Assembly: GCF_934190775.1 (NCBI RefSeq)
Contig: NZ_CAKPTG010000014.1
Span: forward strand, 1-64,000
Length of the DNA: 64,000 bases
DNA from: an uncultured Phascolarctobacterium sp.
GTDB taxonomy: Bacteria > Bacillota > Negativicutes > Acidaminococcales > Acidaminococcaceae
Reading direction: 5' to 3'
Made by a program: the position numbers and the translations under genes. Of this stretch, positions 1 through 8,063 are shown piece after piece. Within the stretch, counting starts at the first letter, position 1; every line of letters begins with the position of its first letter. Below the pieces are notes generated by a model that saw only the letters and a list, made by a program, of their open reading frames with translations, was not told the origin of the DNA and ran no database searches.

Positions 1-2648
1 GTCTTCAGGTATTCCAGGCGCTCGTTAATCGCAGCCTTTTTGCCGTTCAGCTCTTCAGCCTTAGCCTTCTCTTTTTCGATAACAGCCTCAGGTGCTTTAG
101 CCAGGAAGCCGGCGTTGCCCAGCTTGCCTTCTACGCGGCTCAGCTCCTTGTCGATAGCAGCCAGCTCTTTGTTCAGGCGGGCATTTTCCTTCTCGACATC
201 AATCAGGCCTGCCAGCGGCAGATAAACCTCAATGCCTGCTACAACTGCAGCCATAGCATTTTCCGGTTTAGCAGCATTGTCAGCCAGCACGGTCAGCTCG
301 CTGATAGCGCCCATCAGGTGAATGTAGTCAGCGTTAGCCTCAATGCCATCCTTCAGGTCAGCAGCAGCCAGCATGGTTGCCGGAACCTTCTTTCCGGGCG
401 GTACGTTAACTTCTGCACGCATGTTACGGATAGCCTTGATGCTTTCCATAATTGCGCCCATCAGACGTTCAGCCTCGTCGTCCATCAGAGCTTCATCAGC
501 CTCAGGCCACTTGGAAATCATAATGCTTTCTGCTTCATGCGGCAGGCATTGGTAAATTTCCTCGGTGATGAACGGCATGTACGGATGCAGCAGCTGCATA
601 GCGCTGGTCAGTACGGTTGCCAGAACATGCTGTGCGGTTGCACGCTCTTCGGCGTTTTCTTTATTATACAGACGCGGTTTTGCAAGCTCGATATACCAGT
701 CGCAAACCTCGCCCCAGATGAAGTCGTAAATCATACGGCCAGCTTCGCCCAGCTCGAACTTCTCCAGCATTTCGGTAACGCTCTTGGCGGTATGCTGCAG
801 GCGGGACAGAATCCATTTATCTGCCAGAGTGTACGGAGCCAGCTTAGCGTTGGCATCGTAGCCTTCCATGTTCATCAGAGCGAAACGGGAAGCATTCCAG
901 ATCTTGTTGGCAAAGTTACGGGTTGCCTCAACACGCTCCCAGTAGAAACGCATATCGTTGCCCGGGGTGTTGCCGGTAATCAGCATGAAGCGCAGGGTAT
1001 CAGCGCCGTATTGGTCAATAACCTCCAGCGGGTCAATGCCATTGCCCAGGGATTTGGACATCTTGCGGCCCTGGCTATCGCGTACCAGACCATGGATGAA
1101 TACCTTGTCGAACGGAATCTCATGCATAAATTCCATACCCATAATCAGCATACGGGCAACCCAGAAGAAGATGATATCGTAACCGGTTACAAGTACGCTT
1201 GTCGGATAGAATTGCTTCAGCAGCGGAGTTTTATCAGGCCAGCCCATGGTAGAGAACGGCCACAGAGCGGAGCTGAACCAGGTATCCAGTGCATCCTCAT
1301 CCTGATGGATATGTGCGCTGCCGCATTTCGGGCAAACAGTCAAATCGGTACGGCTGGCGCTCATTTCGCCGCAGTCATCGCAGTACCATACAGGAATGCG
1401 GTGGCCCCACCAGATCTGACGGGAGATACACCAGTCACGGATGTTATCCATCCAGCCGGTATAAGTTTTGGTGAAGCGTTCCGGTACGAATTGGGTACGA
1501 CCGTCTTCAACGCAATCAACAGCAGCCTTAACCAAAGGCTCCATCTTAACGAACCATTGAGTGGAAACCTGGGATTCAACAGCATGACCGCAGCGTTGGC
1601 AGTGACCAACAGCATGGGAATGCTCTTCAACCTTAACCAGATAGCCATCAGCCTTCAGGTCAGCAACGATAGCCTTACGGCATTCCTCACGAGTCATGCC
1701 TTCGTACTTGCCAGCTTCCTTAGTCATAATGCCATCCATGCCGATAACAACGATGCTAGGCAGGTTGTGGCGGATACCCATCTCATAGTCGTTAGGATCA
1801 TGGGACGGAGTAATTTTTACAGCGCCGGTACCAAATTTGGTATCAACATAGCTATCAGCGATGATAGGAATAACTCTGTCGGTAGTCGGCAGACGCAGAG
1901 TTTTGCCAACTAAATCGCCATAACGCGGGTCCTCCGGGTTAACTGCTACTGCAGTATCGCCGGGCAGAGTTTCCGGACGGGTGGTAGCAATCATCAGGCT
2001 GCGGCCCTCTTCTTCAACTACCGGGTAGTTGATGTACCAAAGATGGCCCGGATCGTCCTTATGCTCAACCTCGATATCGCTCAGTGCAGTGTTGCAGTTT
2101 ACGCACCAGTTGGTGATACGGGTGCCTTTATAAATCAGGCCCTTTTCAAACAGAGTGCAGAAAACCTCACGAACAGCCTTGGAGCAGCCCTCGTCCATGG
2201 TGAAGCGCTTACGCTCCCAGTCGCAGGAAACGCCCAAATGCTTCAGCTGGTTGATAATGCGGTCGCCGTATTGCTCCTTCCATTCCCAAACGCGTTTTAG
2301 GAACTCTTCGCGGCCCAGGTCGTAACGGGTCTTGCCTTCCTCTTTTTTGATAACCTCTTCAACCTTAATTTGGGTTGCCAGACCTGCATGGTCATAGCCG
2401 GGCATCCACAGGGTGTTGTGGCCCATCATGCGGTGCCAGCGGATCAGGATATCCTGCAGGGTGTTATCCAGCGCATGGCCCATATGCAGCTGGCCGGTGA
2501 TGTTCGGTGGGGGGATAACAATACTGAAAGCGTCCTTGCCTTCTTCTACTTCGGCATGAAAATAACGATGCTCTTCCCAGAATTTATACCATTTCTTCTC
2601 TACGGAAGCAGGATCATAAACCTTAGGGATATTATGCTCTTCACACAT
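1..2648 (-). CDS. valS: Valyl-tRNA synthetase (3' end outside window)
   Basis: Charges tRNA-Val in the cytoplasm. Translating the minus strand from the ATG at 2648 gives 882 codons without a stop; the last few residues lie beyond position 1. Class I signatures are visible: HMGH at residues 55-58 after PPPNITGQL, and KMSKS near residue 530 (about 1050). Cys-containing knuckles (CQRCG, CDDCG, CPKCG) lie between them. The C-terminal stretch is rich in Glu, Lys and Ala, like the ValRS coiled-coil arm. Clostridial ValRS is about 880 residues, so almost all of the gene is here. A TAAGGAGGAA ribosome site precedes the start, and a T-box leader lies upstream. Several long frames on the opposite strand are shadows. 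Confidence 0.97.
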   Translation of the reverse strand, partial: MCEEHNIPKVYDPASVEKKWYKFWEEHRYFHAEVEEGKDAFSIVIPPPNITGQLHMGHALDNTLQDILIRWHRMMGHNTLWMPGYDHAGLATQIKVEEVIKKEEGKTRYDLGREEFLKRVWEWKEQYGDRIINQLKHLGVSCDWERKRFTMDEGCSKAVREVFCTLFEKGLIYKGTRITNWCVNCNTALSDIEVEHKDDPGHLWYINYPVVEEEGRSLMIATTRPETLPGDTAVAVNPEDPRYGDLVGKTLRLPTTDRVIPIIADSYVDTKFGTGAVKITPSHDPNDYEMGIRHNLPSIVVIGMDGIMTKEAGKYEGMTREECRKAIVADLKADGYLVKVEEHSHAVGHCQRCGHAVESQVSTQWFVKMEPLVKAAVDCVEDGRTQFVPERFTKTYTGWMDNIRDWCISRQIWWGHRIPVWYCDDCGEMSASRTDLTVCPKCGSAHIHQDEDALDTWFSSALWPFSTMGWPDKTPLLKQFYPTSVLVTGYDIIFFWVARMLIMGMEFMHEIPFDKVFIHGLVRDSQGRKMSKSLGNGIDPLEVIDQYGADTLRFMLITGNTPGNDMRFYWERVEATRNFANKIWNASRFALMNMEGYDANAKLAPYTLADKWILSRLQHTAKSVTEMLEKFELGEAGRMIYDFIWGEVCDWYIELAKPRLYNKENAEERATAQHVLATVLTSAMQLLHPYMPFITEEIYQCLPHEAESIMISKWPEADEALMDDEAERLMGAIMESIKAIRNMRAEVNVPPGKKVPATMLAAADLKDGIEANADYIHLMGAISELTVLADNAAKPENAMAAVVAGIEVYLPLAGLIDVEKENARLNKELAAIDKELSRVEGKLGNAGFLAKAPEAVIEKEKAKAEELNGKKAAINERLEYLK

Positions 2649-2673
2649 AAAAAAATTCCTCCTTAAAATAAAC

Positions 2674-2900
2674 AAGCCCTGTCCTTTACGGACAGGGCGA
2701 ATAATCGTGGTACCACCTATCTTCCTTATGCTCTGTGGCACAAGGCACTCAATGCACGTAACGTGTGCGCACGTTTTTGCCTACTGCAATGTTCAGCAAA
2801 ACAGCTCCCGAGCTACACTCACCTCACCGCCACACAGCTTGCACCAACCGCTGCTTCTCTTTAGTTGCTTTACGGAGATAAGCCTCTCGTTCCTTGCCTG
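2674..2900 (-). promoter_or_regulatory. T-box leader of valS
   Basis: On the minus strand the conserved T-box element reads AGGTGGTACCACG (about 2706-2718). It is followed directly by a perfect hairpin terminator, GCCCTGTCC...GGACAGGGC (2676-2698), just before the valS ribosome site. T-box RNAs bind uncharged tRNA and prevent termination, so valS should be induced when Val-tRNA is uncharged. The specifier loop was not resolved; valine specificity is inferred from the gene it precedes. Confidence 0.93.
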
Positions 2901-2922
2901 TAAATATTTTGCTATACTCTAT

Positions 2923-2952
2923 ATCTTAGCAAGGAACAGGTGGGATTGTCAA
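2923..2952 (-). promoter_or_regulatory. Candidate valS promoter
   Basis: Minus-strand TTGACA (2952-2947) is followed after 18 nt by TAAGAT (2928-2923), upstream of the T-box. The -35 matches consensus; the -10 is weaker, and nearby TATAGA is an alternative. Confidence 0.55.
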
Positions 2953-2975
2953 GAGGAGAAATAAAGCAATTATTC

Positions 2976-4295
2976 TCACTCCCATGTTTTTTCAGCAAGT
3001 ATATTGGCTATTTCTTCTGTTGAAGGCAATTCATCAATTCCCAGCAATTTGTTTAAATCAAACACTTTAACAAATCGTGCTCCACCATACGAAGTCTTTT
3101 TATATTCCGTCTGGAAAAATTGCTCAACAAAAAAATATTTATGCGGACATCTAAGCAAATTGTAACCATACTTTTTACCATCCTCTATAGCTTCAAGTAT
3201 CGTCTGCTTACGTTCATCTGTTATTTCACCCTGTTCAGCACGATACAGTAATACATTATCTGCAAATTCAGTTACAATAATAGCATTCACCTTACCTATA
3301 GCTCTTACTGCCTTATCCGTATATAAACCTATATATGGATAGTTTTGCGGACTGCGTGCTAACGTATCATAATAAACATTTGCTTTTTTGTTAAATTGGA
3401 ATGTAGTCCCAGCACCATACATCTTCATATAAGTACTTCTAGCCGAATCTTCTTTTTCAATTACATTTTTCGTAGCAGGAAGTTCTATATTTTCGCTTTC
3501 AATTATATCTTTATCAACAGAAAGGTTTTTATTTTCACTTTCAATTGCATTTTCTATAACGGAAAGAGTTTCACTACCACTTACCACATTACCTGCAAGA
3601 GCTTTTTGCAGCATCTGAAGATATTTTTCATCGCTAATACTCCAACAGCTAGGGTGATACAATGAAATAACCTTGATTTGCTTATCTAATCGAATATAAT
3701 TTTCTAACAGCCAGCGTACTCCATCTCCACAACACACTATTAATTCAGGAGAAATTAATTCTATCTCTTGGCTGATAAATTCAGCATACCGTTTTACATA
3801 TTCCTCTAAAGTTTTCCATACGCAACCAACAAACCCTCCACGCTTATTCAAATTTATAACTGCGACAGAACGCAAAGCGGTATGGTCTTTATTTATCGTC
3901 TTAAAATCATCATTAAAAATAGCATTAGCCAGCATAGAAAGACGCTTAGAGAATATCGTTTCCGGCACTTCACCATAAGCTACCCTGCGATGCCAAAACA
4001 TAACAGTTTCAGCATTTTTAGCAGCTGCCTTATCATCATCATGTTCACCATACCAATAAGCCTCTTTAGCAATAAACAAAACTCTTGGCGAACTTTTAGC
4101 AAAACTTTCTTCGTTAATTATCCCATCAGGCAAAAAAGCATAAGCAGGTACATTACCAGCAATATAATCAGTATTAACTTCACACTTATGTGCTAATTTC
4201 CACAGAGGCAATAATTCTCCAACACTAGAGCAAGCATTAATATGCTTCTTTTGAAATGGAAATTCAAAATTATTAGTGTTACTTGTGTCAGACAT
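2976..4295 (-). CDS. Hypothetical protein, possible uracil-DNA-glycosylase-like domain
   Basis: I do not firmly recognise this 439-residue protein. Start choice: GGAGG sits 7 nt before ATG TCT GAC at 4295, while the longer frame would begin at a TTG inside that ribosome site. The first half has an LFIAKEAYWYG segment near residue 95, then SPELIVCCGDG and LYHPSCW around 205-235. This spacing recalls the active-site and HPS motifs of the uracil-DNA glycosylase superfamily, but the match is weak. Residues about 245-290 hold an imperfect repeat with (I/V)IE(S/K)E(N/D) units, probably a linker. The AT-rich composition suggests acquired DNA. It may be cotranscribed with the gene at 4324. Confidence 0.75.
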   Translation of the reverse strand: MSDTSNTNNFEFPFQKKHINACSSVGELLPLWKLAHKCEVNTDYIAGNVPAYAFLPDGIINEESFAKSSPRVLFIAKEAYWYGEHDDDKAAAKNAETVMFWHRRVAYGEVPETIFSKRLSMLANAIFNDDFKTINKDHTALRSVAVINLNKRGGFVGCVWKTLEEYVKRYAEFISQEIELISPELIVCCGDGVRWLLENYIRLDKQIKVISLYHPSCWSISDEKYLQMLQKALAGNVVSGSETLSVIENAIESENKNLSVDKDIIESENIELPATKNVIEKEDSARSTYMKMYGAGTTFQFNKKANVYYDTLARSPQNYPYIGLYTDKAVRAIGKVNAIIVTEFADNVLLYRAEQGEITDERKQTILEAIEDGKKYGYNLLRCPHKYFFVEQFFQTEYKKTSYGGARFVKVFDLNKLLGIDELPSTEEIANILAEKTWE

Positions 4296-4323
4296 ACACT
4301 TAACCTCCAAAACTTATATTATG

Positions 4324-4818
4324 TCAATAATTCTCATTATTGCTGTCAGTGTCCTGTTTAAAATCTTCAGCATAATTATCAAAATGATAGCCATCTTCAA
4401 AAGTAGCTAAATCCGCACGATTATTAGTAATTTCTTTAGCTGCATTATAATCTGTCATCATTGATTCCACTTCGTTATAAGCTTTATAATACGCATCATT
4501 AACTAAGCTATAATCTTTTTGTTTTTTAGCTACACGCTTACTCTCATTATTATTTTCACTTAATATTCTATTAAATTCTAAAGTACGAGTTTCTTTATTA
4601 TTAGGATTATAGCGATCTTTCTTCAAAGCAGACACAGCATAAGCATCTGTTTTGGCAATAGGACTAGAGCTAGGAAGCTCAGTTGCTCTAGTATTATCAC
4701 AAATAGAAGAATTGTCTTGCTCAGGCTTCCTTTTCTTAGCGGAATCGAATGCAATCAACGCAACGAATATAATTGGCGCTAAAAAAAGAAAAATTAAACA
4801 TGGACCTATTCCTGACAT
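4324..4818 (-). CDS. Small membrane-anchored hypothetical protein
   Basis: This 164-residue protein has one N-terminal hydrophobic segment (about residues 5-24, Pro-, Phe- and Leu-rich), then a Lys/Arg patch and a long polar, Asn/Asp/Glu-rich tail with no motif I recognise. A GGAGGTG ribosome site stands before the ATG. It lies 28 bp upstream of the 2976-4295 gene on the same strand, so the two may form a transcript. It could be a single-pass inner-membrane protein with a cytoplasmic tail. No function is assigned. Confidence 0.75.
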   Translation of the reverse strand: MSGIGPCLIFLFLAPIIFVALIAFDSAKKRKPEQDNSSICDNTRATELPSSSPIAKTDAYAVSALKKDRYNPNNKETRTLEFNRILSENNNESKRVAKKQKDYSLVNDAYYKAYNEVESMMTDYNAAKEITNNRADLATFEDGYHFDNYAEDFKQDTDSNNENY

Positions 4819-4948
4819 GAGCTACACCTCCAACAAGAATATTTTTAATTCATCTTAATTTGCATTATACTACACACGTTATGGCAAAAACGGCACAGCT
4901 ACCACAAGCTCTTTCTCCCTAGCCATCTCCCAAATCAAAGGCATATTA

Positions 4949-5230
4949 TTACTTTCCCCTATAATATCCATTATCACTCCATGCTGACCACAAGTCATAC
5001 ATTTCTACATAATGTTCTTTGATAAATCCTTGTATTTTACGTACATCCAAATCATTTAACGTACCTTGCTTCATCAGTTCTGTATCGCCGTTACCCTTTA
5101 CAAAAAACTTTGCGGAACCCGCTTCTGAAAGTCTTTTATCACTAGCATGTACATGCATACATTCAATAATGCACTTACTTGTAAAATAAAGATAATATCC
5201 GCAAACTTTAAAATCAAAGTACTTTGGCAT
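4949..5230 (-). CDS. DUF4160-like small protein (third gene of trio)
   Basis: The 93-residue protein starts KYFDFKVCGYYLYF and contains MHVHASD, then a KFFVKGNGD strand and a C-terminal helix. This order (short strands, H.H, then an acidic/aromatic tail) recalls DUF4160 proteins, which often sit in toxin-antitoxin-like pairs. Its start overlaps the end of the 5214-5450 gene by 17 bp, indicating translational coupling. A GGAGAAGG ribosome site lies inside the upstream gene. Family assignment is by eye and tentative. Confidence 0.7.
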   Translation of the reverse strand: MPKYFDFKVCGYYLYFTSKCIIECMHVHASDKRLSEAGSAKFFVKGNGDTELMKQGTLNDLDVRKIQGFIKEHYVEMYDLWSAWSDNGYYRGK

Positions 5231-5450
5231 AATCCTTCTCCATATACTTCACATTAGCCTGATAAAGCTTGTTGACCTTATACGCTTCGATATCATCCAT
5301 ATTAGTTTCTACAAGCTCATTATTATAGAAATAAGCAGCATGATCAGGCTTATGCAAATTTATAACAGTTACACCCTCGCCCCTATCAATAAACGCATAT
5401 CCTTGAACGATAACCTCAGCAGCATCTGCTAATTTTTGAACATCAGCCAT
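5214..5450 (-). CDS. Small hypothetical protein (second gene of trio)
   Basis: A 78-residue acidic protein, beginning MADVQKLADAAE and ending in a Lys/Asp-rich tail, with no motif that I recognise. It has a good GGAGGTG ribosome site. It overlaps the preceding gene by 8 bp and the following gene by 17 bp, so the three products are probably made in fixed proportion. Size and context would suit an antitoxin, but that is inference only. Confidence 0.7.
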   Translation of the reverse strand: MADVQKLADAAEVIVQGYAFIDRGEGVTVINLHKPDHAAYFYNNELVETNMDDIEAYKVNKLYQANVKYMEKDYAKVL

Positions 5451-5724
5451 AACGCACCTCCACTTTTTTTATCGGCGCTAAAAATTTCTTAGCATTAAAA
5501 TATAAGTTATCCAGCATGGGAAGCAAATCAATATAGTCTTCAACCACACCTAACTTTTCGTGCAAACAATCAACAACAATGTATCCATATGGAGCATCCC
5601 ATTCTTTAACTTTTAAATACTTCACTAACCTATCTGATGTTTTAAAACGAAAATCATAACCACCATAAGAAAAAATCGTAAATCCACCCTTATTACTCAA
5701 ATAAGCTGTATCTTTGTTCTCCAT
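5443..5724 (-). CDS. Small hypothetical protein (first gene of trio)
   Basis: A 93-residue protein with a FTIFSYGGYDFRFKT strand region and a hydrophobic middle. I do not recognise a family. It is the promoter-proximal gene of a three-gene overlapping operon running to 4949, with an AGGTGGTG ribosome site and a promoter at 5765-5793. Confidence 0.7.
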   Translation of the reverse strand: MENKDTAYLSNKGGFTIFSYGGYDFRFKTSDRLVKYLKVKEWDAPYGYIVVDCLHEKLGVVEDYIDLLPMLDNLYFNAKKFLAPIKKVEVRYG

Positions 5725-5764
5725 ATTTTCACCACCTCATAAATTGCTGATCATCCCTACTCAA

Positions 5765-5793
5765 ATTATATCACACGAATAGACTTTTGATAA
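5765..5793 (-). promoter_or_regulatory. Promoter of the small-gene trio
   Basis: Minus-strand TTATCA, 17 nt, TATAAT, preceded by an extended TG element. It lies 41 bp before the ATG at 5724. The interval 5794-5946 carries no gene that I can see. Confidence 0.65.
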
Positions 5794-5946
5794 CTATTTA
5801 TCACTTCAAAAAGCCGCCACGCTCACGCGCAGCGGCTCGCAGCAGTTCACTTACAACACTGCCAGATATACTGCTTTCCATCGGCAGCTTGTGAAGATAA
5901 GCATTTCTTTCTTAGCAAAGACCATAACACCATTTCAAAGTGCAAC

Positions 5947-6486
5947 TTAATTAAAGGATTTTCTCACAACATATGTAGTTTTGCCATCAGGAATATCCGG
6001 ATTCTGCTCGAAAATAGAGCATAGTACAGATGTTAATTTATTGGTAGCAGCCTCTATCTGCATATTGATGGTGTAAACCTGATGCTGATAAACTTCCTTA
6101 CCTTTGGAATTTTTAAACTTTATCTTCTTGTTATGCTTGGGTCCAAGGGCATACAGATAAACAGCATGATATTTTTCATTAGGATTCTTTATCTTGGAAT
6201 CATTGACGAATTTACCATTGTAAGACGGGTGGAATTCAAGCGTCGAGGCAAAATCATCAATGTACTTAACTATTTCAGGTGTCATCTTCGGTGTTTCCGT
6301 CACATCCTTAATGTAACTGGGATATCTGTAATATTTTCCGTCCTGAGGTTTTACTACAACATTCTCCACCTTCTTATCGGGCTCAGGCGCAGGCTTTTTG
6401 TCCTTGGCATCATCGCCGCAGCCTGCCGCCAAAAGCAGCGCTACCAGCAGACCTGCTGTAGTCAGATATTTCAATTGCTTTTTCAT
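5947..6486 (-). CDS. Lipoprotein of unknown function, tandem paralogue 3
   Basis: A 179-residue exported lipoprotein. The signal peptide begins MKKQLKYL and ends in a lipobox with Cys23. A Lys/Asp/Pro-rich linker follows, then a domain containing PPxGKYYRYP-like and MTPE(I/M)xKYxDDFAST blocks. The same blocks recur in the two upstream paralogues (6633-7172 and 7318-7881). The family is unknown to me. It has its own ribosome site (AAAGGAGG) and its own promoter inside the copied module at 6542-6620. Confidence 0.88.
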   Translation of the reverse strand: MKKQLKYLTTAGLLVALLLAAGCGDDAKDKKPAPEPDKKVENVVVKPQDGKYYRYPSYIKDVTETPKMTPEIVKYIDDFASTLEFHPSYNGKFVNDSKIKNPNEKYHAVYLYALGPKHNKKIKFKNSKGKEVYQHQVYTINMQIEAATNKLTSVLCSIFEQNPDIPDGKTTYVVRKSFN

Positions 6487-6541
6487 AAACTTCGCCTCCT
6501 TTTTTTACATCTGCTTAAGCTTTTTGCTTTTCTCTACGCTT

Positions 6542-6600
6542 ATTATATGCCAGGGAGCGAAAAAGCGCCCCACCCCAAAAGCCGTTTTAGGGTAGGACGC
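6542..6600 (-). promoter_or_regulatory. Terminator-promoter module, copy 1
   Basis: On the minus strand a hairpin with 11-bp arms (6590-6600 and 6565-6575, GU pairs included) and a U-run ends the transcript of the 6633-7172 gene. It is followed at once by TATAAT (6547-6542), which can start the 5947-6486 transcript. Nearly identical copies lie at 7226-7284 and 7936-7994. Confidence 0.75.
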
Positions 6601-6632
6601 TTAAAATTTTTATCGATTTATGCTAAAGCAGG

Positions 6633-7172
6633 TCAATCAAATCTTTTTTTCACCACATATGTAGTTTTGCCGTCAGGAATATCCGGATTCTGTTCGAAAA
6701 TAGAGCATCTTACAGACTTTAATTTATCGGTAGCGGCATCTATCGTCATATTGATGCTGTAAACCTCCTGCTGATAAACTTCCTTACCTTTGGAATTTTT
6801 AAACTTTATCTTATTGTTATGATTTGGACCAAGAGCAGACATATTGATATAGTGAATTTTTTCTTCCGGATTCTTTATCAGGGAGTTATTGGTGAATTTT
6901 CCCTTGGAATCCGGGTGAAATTTAAGCGTCGAAGCAAAATCATCAATGTACTTAACTATTTCCGGTGTCATCTTCGGTGTTTTTGTCACATCCTTAATGT
7001 AATCAGGATATCTGTAATATTTTCCGTCCTGAGGTTTCACTACAACATTCTCCACCTTCTTATCGGGCTCAGGCGCAGGCTTCTTGTCCTTGGCATCATC
7101 TCCGCAGCCCGCCGACAAAACCAGCGCAGCAATCAAACCTGCCGCAGCCAAATACTTAAAATGCTTTTTCAT
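6633..7172 (-). CDS. Lipoprotein of unknown function, tandem paralogue 2
   Basis: A 179-residue lipoprotein (lipobox Cys23) that is the closest relative of the 5947-6486 product. The linker, the YYRYP block and the FEQNPDIPDGKTTYVV C-terminal block are nearly the same, with scattered substitutions in the middle. It is probably anchored to the inner or outer membrane facing the periplasm. It is flanked by terminator-promoter modules on both sides, so it is likely a separate transcript. Function unknown. Confidence 0.88.
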   Translation of the reverse strand: MKKHFKYLAAAGLIAALVLSAGCGDDAKDKKPAPEPDKKVENVVVKPQDGKYYRYPDYIKDVTKTPKMTPEIVKYIDDFASTLKFHPDSKGKFTNNSLIKNPEEKIHYINMSALGPNHNNKIKFKNSKGKEVYQQEVYSINMTIDAATDKLKSVRCSIFEQNPDIPDGKTTYVVKKRFD

Positions 7173-7225
7173 AATGTACGCCCCCTTTTTACATCTGCTT
7201 AAGCTTTTTGCTTTTCTCTACGCTT

Positions 7226-7284
7226 ATTATATGCCCGATGGCGAAAAAGCGCCCCACCCCAAATGCTATTTTAGGGTAGGACGC
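7226..7284 (-). promoter_or_regulatory. Terminator-promoter module, copy 2
   Basis: Second copy of the module: 11-bp hairpin arms at 7274-7284 and 7249-7259, a U-run, then TATAAT at 7231-7226. It ends the transcript of 7318-7881 and can start that of 6633-7172. Confidence 0.75.
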
Positions 7285-7317
7285 TTAAAAATTTTTATCG
7301 ATTTATGCTAAAGCAAC

Positions 7318-7881
7318 TTATTTAAAAACCTTCTTCATGATTGTTCTGCTCTTGCCATCCGGAATGGCCTCATTCTGCTCATAAACAGAATACTCAACAT
7401 ACATAACTTTATTGGTATCTGCCTTTACAGACATACGGATGTGATAAACCTCCTGCTGATAAACTTCCTTCCCCTTAGAATTTTTAAATTTGTTATTGCG
7501 ATTATGATTGCTGCCATTGGCATGCAGCCAGATACGATGGTATTCTTCATTAGGTCTATTAATGCGTGAATCATTAAGGAATTTACCTTTTTCAGACGGC
7601 GCCAATTTTACGGTCGAAGCAAAATCATCTACATATTTAATCATCTCAGGTGTCATTTCCGGCGTTTTGGTTACATCATCAAGATAGGAAGGATATCTGT
7701 AATATTTTCCCTCTGGCGGTTTAACCACCGGTGCTTGGGCTTTTTTATCTACCTTCTGCTCTGTCTTAGTGTCCGGCTTATCAACTTTCTTCTTGTCCTT
7801 GGCATCATCGCCGCAGCCTGCCGCCAAAAGCAACGCTGCAATCAAGCCTGCCGTTGCCAAATACTTAAAATGCTTTTTCAT
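7318..7881 (-). CDS. Lipoprotein of unknown function, tandem paralogue 1
   Basis: A 187-residue lipoprotein (lipobox Cys23), the most diverged of the three. Its linker is longer and Lys-rich (KKVDKPDTKTEQKVDKK). It keeps the YYRYPSY, EMTPEM.KYVDDFAST and FKNSKGKEVYQQEVY blocks. As the first copy downstream of the transporter gene it may be the ancestral member. No function can be read from the sequence. Confidence 0.88.
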   Translation of the reverse strand: MKKHFKYLATAGLIAALLLAAGCGDDAKDKKKVDKPDTKTEQKVDKKAQAPVVKPPEGKYYRYPSYLDDVTKTPEMTPEMIKYVDDFASTVKLAPSEKGKFLNDSRINRPNEEYHRIWLHANGSNHNRNNKFKNSKGKEVYQQEVYHIRMSVKADTNKVMYVEYSVYEQNEAIPDGKSRTIMKKVFK

Positions 7882-7935
7882 AATCTACTCCCCCTTTTTT
7901 ACATCTGCTTAAGCTTTTTGCTTTTCTCTACGTTT

Positions 7936-7994
7936 ATTATATGCCAGGGAGCGAAAAAGCGCCCCACCCCAAAAGCAGTTTTAGGGTAGGACGC
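7936..7994 (-). promoter_or_regulatory. Terminator-promoter module, copy 3
   Basis: Third copy: hairpin arms 7984-7994 and 7959-7969, a U-run, then TATAAT at 7941-7936. It terminates the OFA transporter transcript and can start the first lipoprotein gene. Confidence 0.75.
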
Positions 7995-8063
7995 TTAAAA
8001 ATTTTTCGTTTTTTTAGCTAAAAAAGCGATTTTGTAATGGAATTTGCTTCTTCAAGCAACAGC

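Noticed and set aside
318..1913. Long plus-strand frame over valS
   Set aside because: The minus strand codes a clear ValRS with HMGH and KMSKS motifs; the plus frame has no recognisable domain.
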